Shown here: positions 18,079 to 28,883 of the stretch, piece by piece
Position numbering within the stretch: position 1 is the stretch's first letter
Layout: each line of letters opens with the position of its first letter
DNA from: Microbacterium sp. VKM Ac-2870
GTDB taxonomy: Bacteria > Actinomycetota > Actinomycetes > Actinomycetales > Microbacteriaceae
Direction: 5' to 3'
NCBI RefSeq assembly: GCF_015350795.1
Contig: NZ_JADKSH010000003.1
Location: 434,001-498,000 of the forward strand
DNA: 64,000 bases
The notes under the pieces: generated by a model
The model's database searches: none
What the model saw: the letters and a program-made list of their open reading frames with translations, nothing else
Told to the model about the DNA's origin: nothing
Translations under genes and position numbers: made by a program

Positions 18079-18693
18079 ATGGCCCGCCTGACTGCCGACG
18101 CTGACCCCGCCCGTTGGGTGCCGGTGACCGATTCGTTCGGTTTCTCCGGTCGCCGCGCCCGCAAGAAGGCGATCCGCATGCTGCTCGCGCAGGCCAACGC
18201 GGCGATGGGCGCACAGCCGCGTTCGGGCGGCGGCTTCGCGGCGTGGGCGATGAGCCAGGCCGCTCCAGCGCTCATGCGCAAGGCCGCCGGTCGCGTGCTC
18301 GTCTGGGTGTGGAAGGCGGAGCCGGAGCTCATGGTGGTGATGGCGCAGGTGCAGCAGCTGACGCCGCAGCTGCGCACCGCCCGGGCGATGATGCCCATCG
18401 AGTACGACGACACCGAGAGCTTCCGGGGCACCTACTTGGGCGTCGGCGAGAAACTCGTCATGCCCACCCCGCCGACCCGCGACGGCGGCACGACGCCCCC
18501 GCCGTTCGCCACGTACACGTGGGACACCGGCTCGCATCTGGTCACCGTCACGGCGACCGGCGGCGACCGCGAACGGTTCGGCACGGTCGTTCCGGCCGTC
18601 GACGAGCTGGCGCGGGCGTTGCGCCTCGTCGACGACCTGTCGGTCGGCGAGAGCGGCGCGAGCGGGCCGGCGCTCCGCCTCGACCCGGCGTGA
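18079..18693 (+). CDS. Hypothetical protein related in pattern to the 13848 product
   Basis: 204 residues, soluble and mildly basic at the N-terminus (GRRARKKAIRMLLAQ). A central helical stretch is followed by strands, then the C-terminal helix PAVDELARALRLVDDL. The end pattern matches proteins in the T7SS-like cluster (13265-14402), suggesting a small family with copies at two loci here. Its stop overlaps the GTG start of the GH92 gene by 4 bases, so they may be co-expressed. The function is unknown. Confidence 0.6.
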   Translation: MARLTADADPARWVPVTDSFGFSGRRARKKAIRMLLAQANAAMGAQPRSGGGFAAWAMSQAAPALMRKAAGRVLVWVWKAEPELMVVMAQVQQLTPQLRTARAMMPIEYDDTESFRGTYLGVGEKLVMPTPPTRDGGTTPPPFATYTWDTGSHLVTVTATGGDRERFGTVVPAVDELARALRLVDDLSVGESGASGPALRLDPA

Positions 18694-21600
18694 ATACGCT
18701 GGAGCCCGCCGACGGCCCGGCCGACCCGCCCTCGTCACGGCCCCGTAGCGGCGTGATCGGCGGCACCGTCTTCCGCTACCGCTTCCGCCCGGCCGAAGGA
18801 CTCACCACAGCCGTCGTTCCCGGGTTCGAGGCCGTCTCGTGCACCGACGACACGGTGCTGCACTGGGCCTTCTACGCCGACGGCGATGCCGCGGTCCACG
18901 CACCGTGGCCGGCTCTCGCCGTGGCGATCGACGCCCGCAGCGGCGGCGAGCGCCTCAGCAGCGATCCGCGTGTGCGCGATCGCTACGGCTTCCCGCTCGA
19001 TCCGGCCGCCCAGTTCACGGCGGCGTGGAGCATGCCCGAGCAGTGGAACGCCGACAGCGTCAGCCTGGCGCCGTTCGCCGGCCGAACCGCCGCGATCGAG
19101 ATCGCGCTGGGTACGGCGGGGCTCGCGGCATCCGCCGCGGAGGACCAAGAGGTGACGGGCTTCGTCGATGTGCGCGTCACCCAGACGCCGCGCGTGGAGC
19201 AGACGCCGGCAGAGCGCGTCGACACCCGCCGCGGTTCGCATGCGGGCAGCCGATTCTCGCGCGGCAACACCATCCCCGCCGTCGCCGTGCCGCACGGCTT
19301 CACCTTCCTCACGCCGGCCACCGACGCCCGCGACCAGCGCTGTCCCTATCGCCCCTTCGTGCACGACGACGAGCAGGGCCGGCGTTTGGAGGCCGTGCAG
19401 TTCTCGCACCAGCCGAGCCCCTGGATCGGCGATCGCGGCGTGCTGCAGGTCATGCCGTTCGACGCCATCCCGCGCTCGGACTCCACCCGTCGGCGTCGCT
19501 GGATCGTTCCGGACACCGAGCGTGCCCACCCGCATGCGTGGGCGGCCGTTCTCGATGGCGGGCTCGAGGTCGAAGCGACGGCAACCGACCACGTCGGCCT
19601 CTTCCGCGTGCGCGCGCCGCAGGCCGATGCCGAGGTGGGGTTCGTCATCGATCAGCCCGGTCGCCACGGCGCACTCACCGCGACGGGCGAGCGGGTCCAG
19701 GGCTGGGTCGGCGAGGCCGACGCGCGGGGAGGCAACGGCGGGCGCACGTTCTTCGCTGGCGTCGTCCGCACGGCATCCGCACGCGCGGGTGCGCTCGACG
19801 ACGACGGGCGCGCCGATCGTGCGGGCTTCGTCGGCGGTCGCGGCGAGCTCGAACTGCGCATCGCCATCTCGTTCGTCTCACTCGCGCAGGCCTGGCGCTC
19901 CCTCGACCAGGAGGCACCCGCGGAGCTCTCCTTCGACGACGCGCGCGAGCGCACGCACACCGCGTGGAACGGAGTGCTCGACCGGGTGCGGATTGCCGAC
20001 CTGCCGGCATCCGATCGCCCGTTCCACGGTCTCGCACACGACGATTCGCGCGCTCAGCTGGCCTCCGCGCTGTACCGGCTGCACCTGTACCCGAACGCCG
20101 GACACGAGAACGCGGGCACCGTCGAACAGCCCACGCCGGTCTACGCCGATCCGTTCACCCCGGCTGGCCCGCACAGCGCGACGGTCACGGGCGCCCCCGT
20201 TGTGCGCGGCCGACTGGCTGTCAACAACGGCTACTGGGACACGTACCGCACGGCGTGGCCGCTCATGAGCCTGATCGATCCGGTGCGCGCCCGAGAACTG
20301 CTGGACGGCATCCTCGAACAGCAGCGACGCAGCGGTTGGATGCCGCGGTGGTCGGCACCGGGCTACGTCGACTCGATGGTCGGCACCTCGAGCGATCAGA
20401 TCTTCGCCGACGGCGAGCGGTGGGGACTGCTCGACGACCCGGCCGCGGCGTTCGCCTCGGGCTGGCGCAACGCCTGCGAACGGGCACCGGACGCACGACG
20501 GGGGCGCAAGGGCATCGGCCGAGGCAGGTTTCGGGGTTTCATCTCCCGCGACACCGACGAGGCGATGAGCTGGAGCATCGAGAACGCGATCAGCGACGCC
20601 GCCCTCGGCCGCCTCGCCGCGCGAATGGCGCAGCGCACAGAGGGCGCCGAAGCCGGGTCGGCCGATGCCTTCGCCCGCTACTTCGCCAACCGGGCGCGCT
20701 CGTACCGCCAGCTCTTCGACACGGAACACGGGTTCTTCCGCGGGCGCACCGCGCGCGGATCACGGCCGCGCGGAGCGTTCGATCCGCGCACGTGGGGCGG
20801 GGACTACGTAGAGACGAATGCGTGGGGGATGTCGGTCAGCGCCGTGCACGATGCGGCCGGGCTCGCCGAGCTCTACGGTGGACCGGCGGGGCTGCGCCGC
20901 CACCTCGACCGGCTCTTCGCCGAGCCCGAAACCGCCGACCCGGCTTTCGCCGGCTCATACGGCACCGTCATCCACGAGCAGCGCGAGGCCCGCGCGCTCC
21001 GCAGCGGCATGTGCGCGATCTCCAATCAGCCGGCGCATCACATTCCGTACGTGTACACCGCGACCGATGAGCCCTGGCGCGTCGGCGAAGTCGCCCACAC
21101 GCTTGCTCGACGCCTGTTCAGCGGCGGCCACATCGGCCAGGGCTTCCCCGGCGACGAAGACAACGGTGAGATGAGCGCCTGGTGGCTCTGGGCGGCGCTG
21201 GGCCTGTATCCGCTCGATCCGGCATCCGGAGCCCTCGTGATCGCCTCTCCTCTCTTCGACGACATCACCGTCGACCGCGCCGACGGCTCGCGCCTGCGAA
21301 TGCGCACCCATCGTTCCGGCCCCGACGCGCACGTGCTGCGCACCGTCCGGCTCAACGGGATGCCGTGGCACGCGCCGACACTGCCGGTCGACGTCTTCGG
21401 CAGCGACGTCGAGCTCGAGTTGGAGTTCGGTGACACACCGACGGGCGACCTCTGGAGCGCGGAAGTCTCGGCGGACGCGGTCGGGGCGTGGCATCCCGAC
21501 CTCACCGGCGGCGCGGGTCGCCGCATCCGCGCCCGAGGGGTGTGGGGAGCGCGCCGGTTGTTCGACGACGGCGCGCGGTGGGGCGATCGTGGCGTGCGCC

Positions 21601-21911
21601 TGACGGCAGGCGCTTGGGCAGGCTGGGCGTTCCCACAACCCACGCGGGTGACCGACGTCACCGTCACGGCTGTCGACGCCGCCGCTGCAGACGCGCTGGT
21701 GTGGGAGGCGAGCGACGACGGCTCGTCGTGGTGGCACGTGACCGTGACCGCACCCCGCGAGCTGCTACCCGACCGCACGACCCCATTCCGCTTCGCAGAG
21801 CCTGTAACGGCCCACTTCCTACGAGTGCGCACCCCGCGCAGCACGCGTCTGCGCCAACTCGAGCTGTTCGACCTCGGCGATGCGCCGAGCGCGGTACCGG
21901 TGCCATCATGA
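18690..21911 (+). CDS. GH92-family alpha-mannosidase
   Basis: 1073 residues from GTG 18690. The frame is open further upstream through the preceding gene, but that stretch lacks protein-like composition. The glycoside hydrolase family 92 core is shown by NNGYWDTYRTAWPL (about 510-525), VDSMVGTSSDQIFADGERWG, ISNQPAHHIPYVY and the calcium/catalytic block GDEDNGEMSAWW (about 818-830). Residues after about 940 form a beta-rich discoidin-like domain (WEASDDGSSWWHVTV). GH92 enzymes are calcium-dependent exo-alpha-mannosidases, mostly 1,2-specific. No signal peptide is visible, so the enzyme appears to be cytoplasmic, acting on imported or recycled manno-oligosaccharides. That is unusual for the family. 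Confidence 0.88.
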   Translation: MNTLEPADGPADPPSSRPRSGVIGGTVFRYRFRPAEGLTTAVVPGFEAVSCTDDTVLHWAFYADGDAAVHAPWPALAVAIDARSGGERLSSDPRVRDRYGFPLDPAAQFTAAWSMPEQWNADSVSLAPFAGRTAAIEIALGTAGLAASAAEDQEVTGFVDVRVTQTPRVEQTPAERVDTRRGSHAGSRFSRGNTIPAVAVPHGFTFLTPATDARDQRCPYRPFVHDDEQGRRLEAVQFSHQPSPWIGDRGVLQVMPFDAIPRSDSTRRRRWIVPDTERAHPHAWAAVLDGGLEVEATATDHVGLFRVRAPQADAEVGFVIDQPGRHGALTATGERVQGWVGEADARGGNGGRTFFAGVVRTASARAGALDDDGRADRAGFVGGRGELELRIAISFVSLAQAWRSLDQEAPAELSFDDARERTHTAWNGVLDRVRIADLPASDRPFHGLAHDDSRAQLASALYRLHLYPNAGHENAGTVEQPTPVYADPFTPAGPHSATVTGAPVVRGRLAVNNGYWDTYRTAWPLMSLIDPVRARELLDGILEQQRRSGWMPRWSAPGYVDSMVGTSSDQIFADGERWGLLDDPAAAFASGWRNACERAPDARRGRKGIGRGRFRGFISRDTDEAMSWSIENAISDAALGRLAARMAQRTEGAEAGSADAFARYFANRARSYRQLFDTEHGFFRGRTARGSRPRGAFDPRTWGGDYVETNAWGMSVSAVHDAAGLAELYGGPAGLRRHLDRLFAEPETADPAFAGSYGTVIHEQREARALRSGMCAISNQPAHHIPYVYTATDEPWRVGEVAHTLARRLFSGGHIGQGFPGDEDNGEMSAWWLWAALGLYPLDPASGALVIASPLFDDITVDRADGSRLRMRTHRSGPDAHVLRTVRLNGMPWHAPTLPVDVFGSDVELELEFGDTPTGDLWSAEVSADAVGAWHPDLTGGAGRRIRARGVWGARRLFDDGARWGDRGVRLTAGAWAGWAFPQPTRVTDVTVTAVDAAAADALVWEASDDGSSWWHVTVTAPRELLPDRTTPFRFAEPVTAHFLRVRTPRSTRLRQLELFDLGDAPSAVPVPS

Positions 21912-21915
21912 GCGC

Positions 21916-23280
21916 ATGACGACGTCGCCTTGGTCTGCCCCCGCTTCCCGTGCGAGCGCGCACGACGACGGGCGCCGACTGCGACGCCGCGTTCCGCGTA
22001 GGTCGCTCGCTGAGCTCCCTGCCCGCACGCGGGACCCCCTCGGCATCCTGTCCGCGCAGAACGCGACACGCGTCGAAGAGCTCGTACCCCTGCGCGAAGA
22101 GCGGATGTCGGCGAGTGCATTCGCGTTCTACCGCGGGACCGCCGCGCTCATGGCCGATGACCTCGCGGCGGCCCCGAGCACCGGCATCCGAGTCGCCTCT
22201 TGCGGCGACGCCCATGTGGCGAACTTCGGCTTCTACGCATCGCCGCAGCGCACGCTGATGTTCGATCTGAACGATTTCGACGAGGCGGCGTGGGCGAGCT
22301 GGGAGTGGGACCTGAAGCGCCTCGTCACCAGCATCGTCGTCGCCGGTCAGGCGACCGGCCGCGACGAGAAGGTGACGGCGGATGCCGCACGCGCCGCGGT
22401 CGTTCGCTACGCCCGCGCCCTGGCCGCCGGCGACGCCTCGACGCCCTTGATCCGCTTCTCGCACCACTTCACGGCTGCCGGCGGACTCACCGGCATCGAC
22501 AAGGCGTCGCGCAGGGTGCTGCGCACGGCGATCGCGGATGCCGAGAAGCGCACCGGAGATCACGCGGTGCGCAAGATGACGACCGTCGGTCCCGACCGTC
22601 GCCTGCTGTTTGTCGAGCAACCGCCGACGATGACGCACGTCTCCGACGAGATCGCGGCATCCGTCGATGAGTCGCTCGCCCGATACACCGCGACAACCCG
22701 CGCCGATGTGCAACTGGTGCTGTCGCAGTACGCGCTGTCCGACGTCGTCCGCCGTGTGGTGGGTGTCGGCAGCGTGGGTACGCGCTGCTACGTCGCCGTC
22801 TTCGTCGACGGCGACGGGGCCGCACTGGTGATGCAGGTGAAAGAGGCCGGTCGCAGCGTGCTGGAGGAGTACGGGCGCTGTCCGCTGCCGCCCGAGATCG
22901 TGGCGTTCGTCGACGAGTACGGCGAAGGCGGCCGGGTCGTGGCGCTGCAGCGCATCCTGCAGGGGGCGTCCGATCCGTTCCTGGGTCACTTTCGCGGCAC
23001 GGACCGCGACTACTACGTGCGCCAGTTCCGCGACATGAAGGGCGGCATCGACGCTGAGACGCTGGAAGACGCGCCGTTTCGCCTTTACGCGCAGGCGTGC
23101 GCCACCGTTCTGGCGCGGGCGCACGGGCAATCGCCGCATGCGGCGCAGGTGGTGGGCTATCTCGGCGCCGGACGCGCCGCCGCTGAAGCGATCGTGGAAT
23201 GGGCCTACGGCTACGCCGCGCTGTCTCGCGCCGACTACGGCGCGTTCCTCGACGCGATCGCGCAGCGTCAGCGCTCCTGA
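21916..23280 (+). CDS. DUF2252-family protein
   Basis: 454 residues from ATG 21916, four bases after the GH92 stop. DUF2252 hallmarks are visible: RTRDPLGILSAQNATRVEEL near the start, AFYRGTAALMADD, CGDAHVANFGFY, MFDLNDFDEAAW and a late ARAHGQ segment. The order GDxHxxNFG plus NDFDE recalls aminoglycoside/choline kinase-like folds, so a phosphotransferase activity is possible, but the family has no proven reaction that I can name. Its 3' end overlaps the convergent hspR gene by 13 bases. Confidence 0.85.
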   Translation: MTTSPWSAPASRASAHDDGRRLRRRVPRRSLAELPARTRDPLGILSAQNATRVEELVPLREERMSASAFAFYRGTAALMADDLAAAPSTGIRVASCGDAHVANFGFYASPQRTLMFDLNDFDEAAWASWEWDLKRLVTSIVVAGQATGRDEKVTADAARAAVVRYARALAAGDASTPLIRFSHHFTAAGGLTGIDKASRRVLRTAIADAEKRTGDHAVRKMTTVGPDRRLLFVEQPPTMTHVSDEIAASVDESLARYTATTRADVQLVLSQYALSDVVRRVVGVGSVGTRCYVAVFVDGDGAALVMQVKEAGRSVLEEYGRCPLPPEIVAFVDEYGEGGRVVALQRILQGASDPFLGHFRGTDRDYYVRQFRDMKGGIDAETLEDAPFRLYAQACATVLARAHGQSPHAAQVVGYLGAGRAAAEAIVEWAYGYAALSRADYGAFLDAIAQRQRS

Positions 23281-23723
23281 TCGTCCTCGAGGTCACCCGG
23301 GGGCATCGGCCGCCACAGCACGACCTCGGTGGCGCGGCGTACACGCGTGCCGTGACGCAGCGTGACGACCGAGCCCGTCGCTCCCGCGGCGAACACGCGG
23401 GAGCGACGGCCGAGCTCTTCCTGCAGTCGCTGTTCGAGTTCGACGACGCGACGACGGAGGCCGCGCGCCTCGTTCTCCAGCTCGATGAGTCGGGAGATGG
23501 CCGGAAGGCTCATCCCCTCCGCCGACAACGCGGCCACTTCACGCAGCTGCTTGACGTGGCGCAGCGAGTACCGCCGCGACCCGCCCTGCGTGCGCCCGGG
23601 CACCACCAGTCCTAGCCGGTCGTACTGCCGCAGCGTCTGCGGGTGCATACCGGCGAGCTCGGCGGCGACGGCGATCGCGAAGATCGGCGCCTCCTCGTCG
23701 GGCTGCTCGTCGGTCATCATCAC
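23268..23723 (-). CDS. hspR: HspR, MerR-type heat-shock repressor
   Basis: 151 residues. The N-terminal MerR helix-turn-helix is clear (FAIAVAAELAGMHPQTLRQY, then GRTQGGSRRYSLRHVKQL), followed by a coiled coil (about 85-110). HspR binds HAIR boxes together with DnaK as co-repressor and represses clpB and the dnaK operon. The start overlaps the dnaJ stop by 4 bases, placing it last in the dnaK-grpE-dnaJ-hspR operon and giving autoregulation. The C-terminal tail is longer than in many homologues. Confidence 0.95.
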   Translation of the reverse strand: MMMTDEQPDEEAPIFAIAVAAELAGMHPQTLRQYDRLGLVVPGRTQGGSRRYSLRHVKQLREVAALSAEGMSLPAISRLIELENEARGLRRRVVELEQRLQEELGRRSRVFAAGATGSVVTLRHGTRVRRATEVVLWRPMPPGDLEDDQER

Positions 23724-24703
23724 TCCCGGGCCTTCGCCATGAGGTCGGCGCGCGGATTCTCCTTCGGCTCGAGCTCATGGAAGCGCTCGAGCGCCTCCTT
23801 GGCCTGCTCGTCCAAATGCGACGGTACAGCCACCTGCACTTCTGCGAGCAGGTCTCCCGTGCCCTTGGAGGTGTGCACCCCGCGACCCTTGACGCGCAGC
23901 ACGCGGCCCGACGGAGTACCCGGGGCGACGCGCAGCTTCACCGGGTCGCCGCCGAGGGTGGGTACCTCGATGGTGGCGCCGAGCGCGGCCTCGGTGAAGG
24001 TCACCGGAACCGTGACGCGCAGGTTCTGTCCGTCGCGAGTGAACACCGGATGCGGACGCACCGTGATGCTCACGACGATGTCGCCCGGCTCACCGCCGTC
24101 GGGCGAGGGACGCCCGCGCCCGCGGAGGCGGATCTTCTGACCGTCCGCCACTCCGGCGGGGATCTTCACCTTGAACGGCTTGCCGTCCTCGCCGGCGAGG
24201 GTGATGGTCTCACCCTTCACCGCGGTCTGGAAATCGAGCGTGGTGCGGGCTGTGACATCCGATCCGCGCTGCGGCCCGCCGTAGCCGCGGAATCCACCCG
24301 ACGACTGGCCGAAGCGTCCGGAACCGAAGCCGCCCTGGCCGAACATCGAGAACAGGTCATCGAAGTCGGCGCTCTGCTGCGAGCCGGCCCGGGGCTGACC
24401 GAACCGGCTGAAGACGTCTTCGAAGCCGCCGCTGCCGGCCCCCGGAGCCTGGAAGCGGGCACCGCCCGCCCCCATCGCCCGGATCTGGTCGTATTCCTCG
24501 CGCTGGCTCTTGTCGGAGAGCACGGCGTACGCCTCGCTCATCTCCTTGAACTTCGCTTCCTTCGCCGGATCCCCTTGCGTGGAATCCGGGTGATAGGTGC
24601 GTGCGAGCTTGCGATACGCCTTCTTCAGCTCCGCCTCGGACACGTCCTTGGAGACGCCCAGGACCTTGTAGAAGTCCTTGTCGAACCAATCCTGACTGGC
24701 CAT
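23720..24703 (-). CDS. dnaJ: DnaJ-family co-chaperone without zinc finger
   Basis: 327 residues from ATG 24703, which sits 5 bases after GGAGG; a GTG two codons earlier is possible. The J domain (about 8-75) has the HPD motif (TYHPDST). A Gly/Phe-rich linker spans about 80-150. The C-terminal substrate-binding domains follow directly (LAGEDGKPFKVKIPAGV and GATIEVPTLGGDP). The CxxCxGxG zinc repeats are absent, so this is a type II (CbpA-like) J protein. That form occurs in the dnaK operon of several actinobacteria. It stimulates DnaK ATPase. Confidence 0.95.
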   Translation of the reverse strand: MASQDWFDKDFYKVLGVSKDVSEAELKKAYRKLARTYHPDSTQGDPAKEAKFKEMSEAYAVLSDKSQREEYDQIRAMGAGGARFQAPGAGSGGFEDVFSRFGQPRAGSQQSADFDDLFSMFGQGGFGSGRFGQSSGGFRGYGGPQRGSDVTARTTLDFQTAVKGETITLAGEDGKPFKVKIPAGVADGQKIRLRGRGRPSPDGGEPGDIVVSITVRPHPVFTRDGQNLRVTVPVTFTEAALGATIEVPTLGGDPVKLRVAPGTPSGRVLRVKGRGVHTSKGTGDLLAEVQVAVPSHLDEQAKEALERFHELEPKENPRADLMAKARE

Positions 24704-24718
24704 GGACACCTCCTCCCG

Positions 24719-25315
24719 TTAGTCGGCCGAGCCGGCGACGACGACCTTGGCCGGTCGCAGCTCGATCGTGCCGAGACGGTAGCCGACCTCGACGACGTCG
24801 AGGATCGTGCCGTCCTCGACCCCACCGGGGTTGGGCGCGTGGAAGATCGCCTCGTGCTGCTGCGGGTCGAACTTCTCGCCCGCCACACCGTAGGTCTGCA
24901 CGCCCAGCTTGCCGACCACGGCGCGCAGCTTCTCCGCGATGGCCAGCAGGGGCGTGCCCTCGGTGAGGTCGCCGTGCTTCTCGGCCCGGTCCAGGTCGTC
25001 GAGCACCGGCAGCAGCCCCTTGGCGACCGAACCCTTCGCACGGGCGATCTCCACCTCGCGCTGCTCCTCGGTGCGGCGACGGTAGTTGGCATATTCGGCC
25101 TGCACCCGCTTGAGATCCAGCAGCAGGTCGCGCTCGTCCTCGGATGCCTCGGCCACCGCAGCCTCGTCGGTCTGCGGTGCGTCGAGGATGTCATCGACGG
25201 TCAGCTCTTCGCCGTTCGCCCGGTCCCCCTGCGAGTCGGGGCCGGAGGCATGTGCCTCCGACCCCTCGTCACCGGGGACTTCGTCGATCGGCTCTTCGAA
25301 GTCCTTGTTCGTCAT
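24719..25315 (-). CDS. grpE: GrpE nucleotide exchange factor
   Basis: 198 residues. A long acidic and Ser/Gly-rich N-terminal tail (1-60) leads into the coiled coil (LLLDLKRVQAEYANYRRRTE), then the four-helix and beta-wing domain with PQQHEAIFHAPNPG and the closing IELRPAKVVVAG. It exchanges ADP for ATP on DnaK. It is 12 bases after dnaK and 15 before dnaJ, within the HspR-controlled operon. Confidence 0.96.
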   Translation of the reverse strand: MTNKDFEEPIDEVPGDEGSEAHASGPDSQGDRANGEELTVDDILDAPQTDEAAVAEASEDERDLLLDLKRVQAEYANYRRRTEEQREVEIARAKGSVAKGLLPVLDDLDRAEKHGDLTEGTPLLAIAEKLRAVVGKLGVQTYGVAGEKFDPQQHEAIFHAPNPGGVEDGTILDVVEVGYRLGTIELRPAKVVVAGSAD

Positions 25316-25327
25316 GGTTCGATTCTC

Positions 25328-27291
<1,964 letters not shown>

Positions 27292-27339
27292 TTCGATGTT
27301 TCCCACGATAGCCGCGGCATTCATTCGTGTCAAACCGAA

Positions 27340-27360
27340 GTTGATATGAATAGGCTCAAC
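27340..27360. promoter_or_regulatory. HAIR operator, dnaK-distal
   Basis: GTTGATA (27340-27346), seven bases, GCTCAAC (27354-27360): a second HAIR-like element with two mismatched arm positions. Its centre is 69 bases from that of the proximal box. The spacing between the two boxes is about six to seven helical turns, so cooperative HspR binding is possible. It also lies about 85 bases upstream of the divergent MFS gene. Confidence 0.75.
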
Positions 27361-27443
27361 TTTGGAGACGGGATGCCGAGAGTAGCCTGAGCCTCGCGGC
27401 ACGACGACGCGCCGCCACCCGGCGTTCACCGAAGGGACATACC

Positions 27444-28844
27444 GTGACGAACATGTCACTGCCCGCTCAGCCCGCTCCCGACTCGCTCGCCGCCACCGGT
27501 GCCCGGGCCATCGCCGCCGACAGACGCGGCGTCCGCGCGTGGGCGCTCTGGGATTGGGGCTCAGCGGCCTTCAACGCGGTGGTGACGACGTTCGTGTTCA
27601 GCACGTACCTGTCCAGCAGCTACTTCATCGACCCCGCGATCGTCGCGGCGGCCGGTGACGACGACAAGAACCCGGCGCTGGTGGCGGCCAAGGCCGACAA
27701 TGCGTCACTCATCGGCATCGCGCTGATGATCGCCGGCATCCTGGTGGCCCTGCTCGCCCCCGTGCTCGGCCAGCGCTCCGACGGCTCGGGACGCCGCAAG
27801 CTGTGGCTCGGCATCAATACCGGCCTGGTCGTGCTCGCCATGGCCGCGATGTTCTTCGTGCAGGGCACGCCGGACTACCTCGTGCTGGGCGCGACGCTGC
27901 TCGCGGTCGGCAACGTCTTCTTCGAGTTCGCGAGCGTCAACTACAACGCGATGCTCGTGCAGGTGTCCACCCGCCAGACGATGGGGCGGGTCTCCGGCTT
28001 CGGTTGGGGCATGGGATACGTCGGCGGCATCGTGCTGCTGCTCGTGCTGCTGCTCGGCTTCATCGGGCTCAGCTCGAGCCCGGGCCCGCTCGGCATTACC
28101 ACCGAGGGTGGTCTGGACATCCGACTCGCCGTTCTCGCGTCGGCGGTATGGTTCGGCGTTTTCGCGATCCCGGTGCTCGTGCGGGTGCCGGAGATCCCGG
28201 CATCCGAGCGTCGGGTGAAGGTGGGCTTCTTCCGCTCCTACGCCGTGCTGTGGGGGACGCTGCGCGGACTGTGGCGCGGAAACCGGCAGGTGCTGCTGTT
28301 CTTGCTCTCGAGCGCCGTGTTCCGCGACGGCCTTGCGGGCGTGTTCACCTTCGGCGCCATCATCGCCGCCCAGGTGTTCGGCTTCAGCTCGACCCAGGTT
28401 CTCTACTTCGCGGTCGCCGCGAACGTCGTCGCCGGCATCTCGACGATCTTCGCCGGGCGGCTCGATGACCGCTTCGGGCCGAAGAACGTCATCCTCGTCT
28501 CGCTCATCGGGCTCGTCGTCGCCGGCCTCGCGGTGCTGGTCATCGGCACCGCGCAGCTCGGTTTCTGGATCGTCGGCCTCGTGCTCTGCATGTTCGTCGG
28601 ACCGGTGCAGTCGGCGTCGCGCTCGTTCCTCGCGCGCATCACGCCGGAGGGTCGCGAAGGCGAGATCTTCGGGCTCTACGCCACAACCGGGCGCGCCGTG
28701 TCGTTCCTCGCACCGGGCCTGTTCGCCCTGTTCGTCGCACTCAGCGGCGACACCCGCCTCGGCATCCTGGGCATCGTGCTGATCCTGCTCGCCGGGCTCG
28801 TGCTCATGCTGCCCGTCAAGACGGCGCAGGTCGAGATCCGCTGA
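27444..28844 (+). CDS. MFS transporter, UMF1/Atg22-like
   Basis: 466 residues; GTG 27444 follows GAAGGG, and ATG 27453 is an alternative. About twelve membrane helices are present. The opening VRAWALWDWGSAAFNAVVTT is the signature of the UMF1/Atg22-like branch of the major facilitator superfamily, whose yeast relative exports amino acids from the vacuole. The inter-repeat MFS motif appears as GRLDDRFGPKN. The substrate is unknown. It is a single gene, divergent from dnaK across the HAIR region. Confidence 0.87.
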   Translation: MTNMSLPAQPAPDSLAATGARAIAADRRGVRAWALWDWGSAAFNAVVTTFVFSTYLSSSYFIDPAIVAAAGDDDKNPALVAAKADNASLIGIALMIAGILVALLAPVLGQRSDGSGRRKLWLGINTGLVVLAMAAMFFVQGTPDYLVLGATLLAVGNVFFEFASVNYNAMLVQVSTRQTMGRVSGFGWGMGYVGGIVLLLVLLLGFIGLSSSPGPLGITTEGGLDIRLAVLASAVWFGVFAIPVLVRVPEIPASERRVKVGFFRSYAVLWGTLRGLWRGNRQVLLFLLSSAVFRDGLAGVFTFGAIIAAQVFGFSSTQVLYFAVAANVVAGISTIFAGRLDDRFGPKNVILVSLIGLVVAGLAVLVIGTAQLGFWIVGLVLCMFVGPVQSASRSFLARITPEGREGEIFGLYATTGRAVSFLAPGLFALFVALSGDTRLGILGIVLILLAGLVLMLPVKTAQVEIR

Positions 28845-28883
28845 GGCTGCGCCCTCGCCTGCTCAACGGATGCCGCCGCCGCG

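Noticed and set aside
18114..18689. Upstream extension of the GH92 frame by 192 codons
   Set aside because: This stretch is read in another frame by the 18079-18693 gene with better codon use, and the extension is Arg/Gly-rich. The GTG at 18690 gives the usual 4-base overlap.
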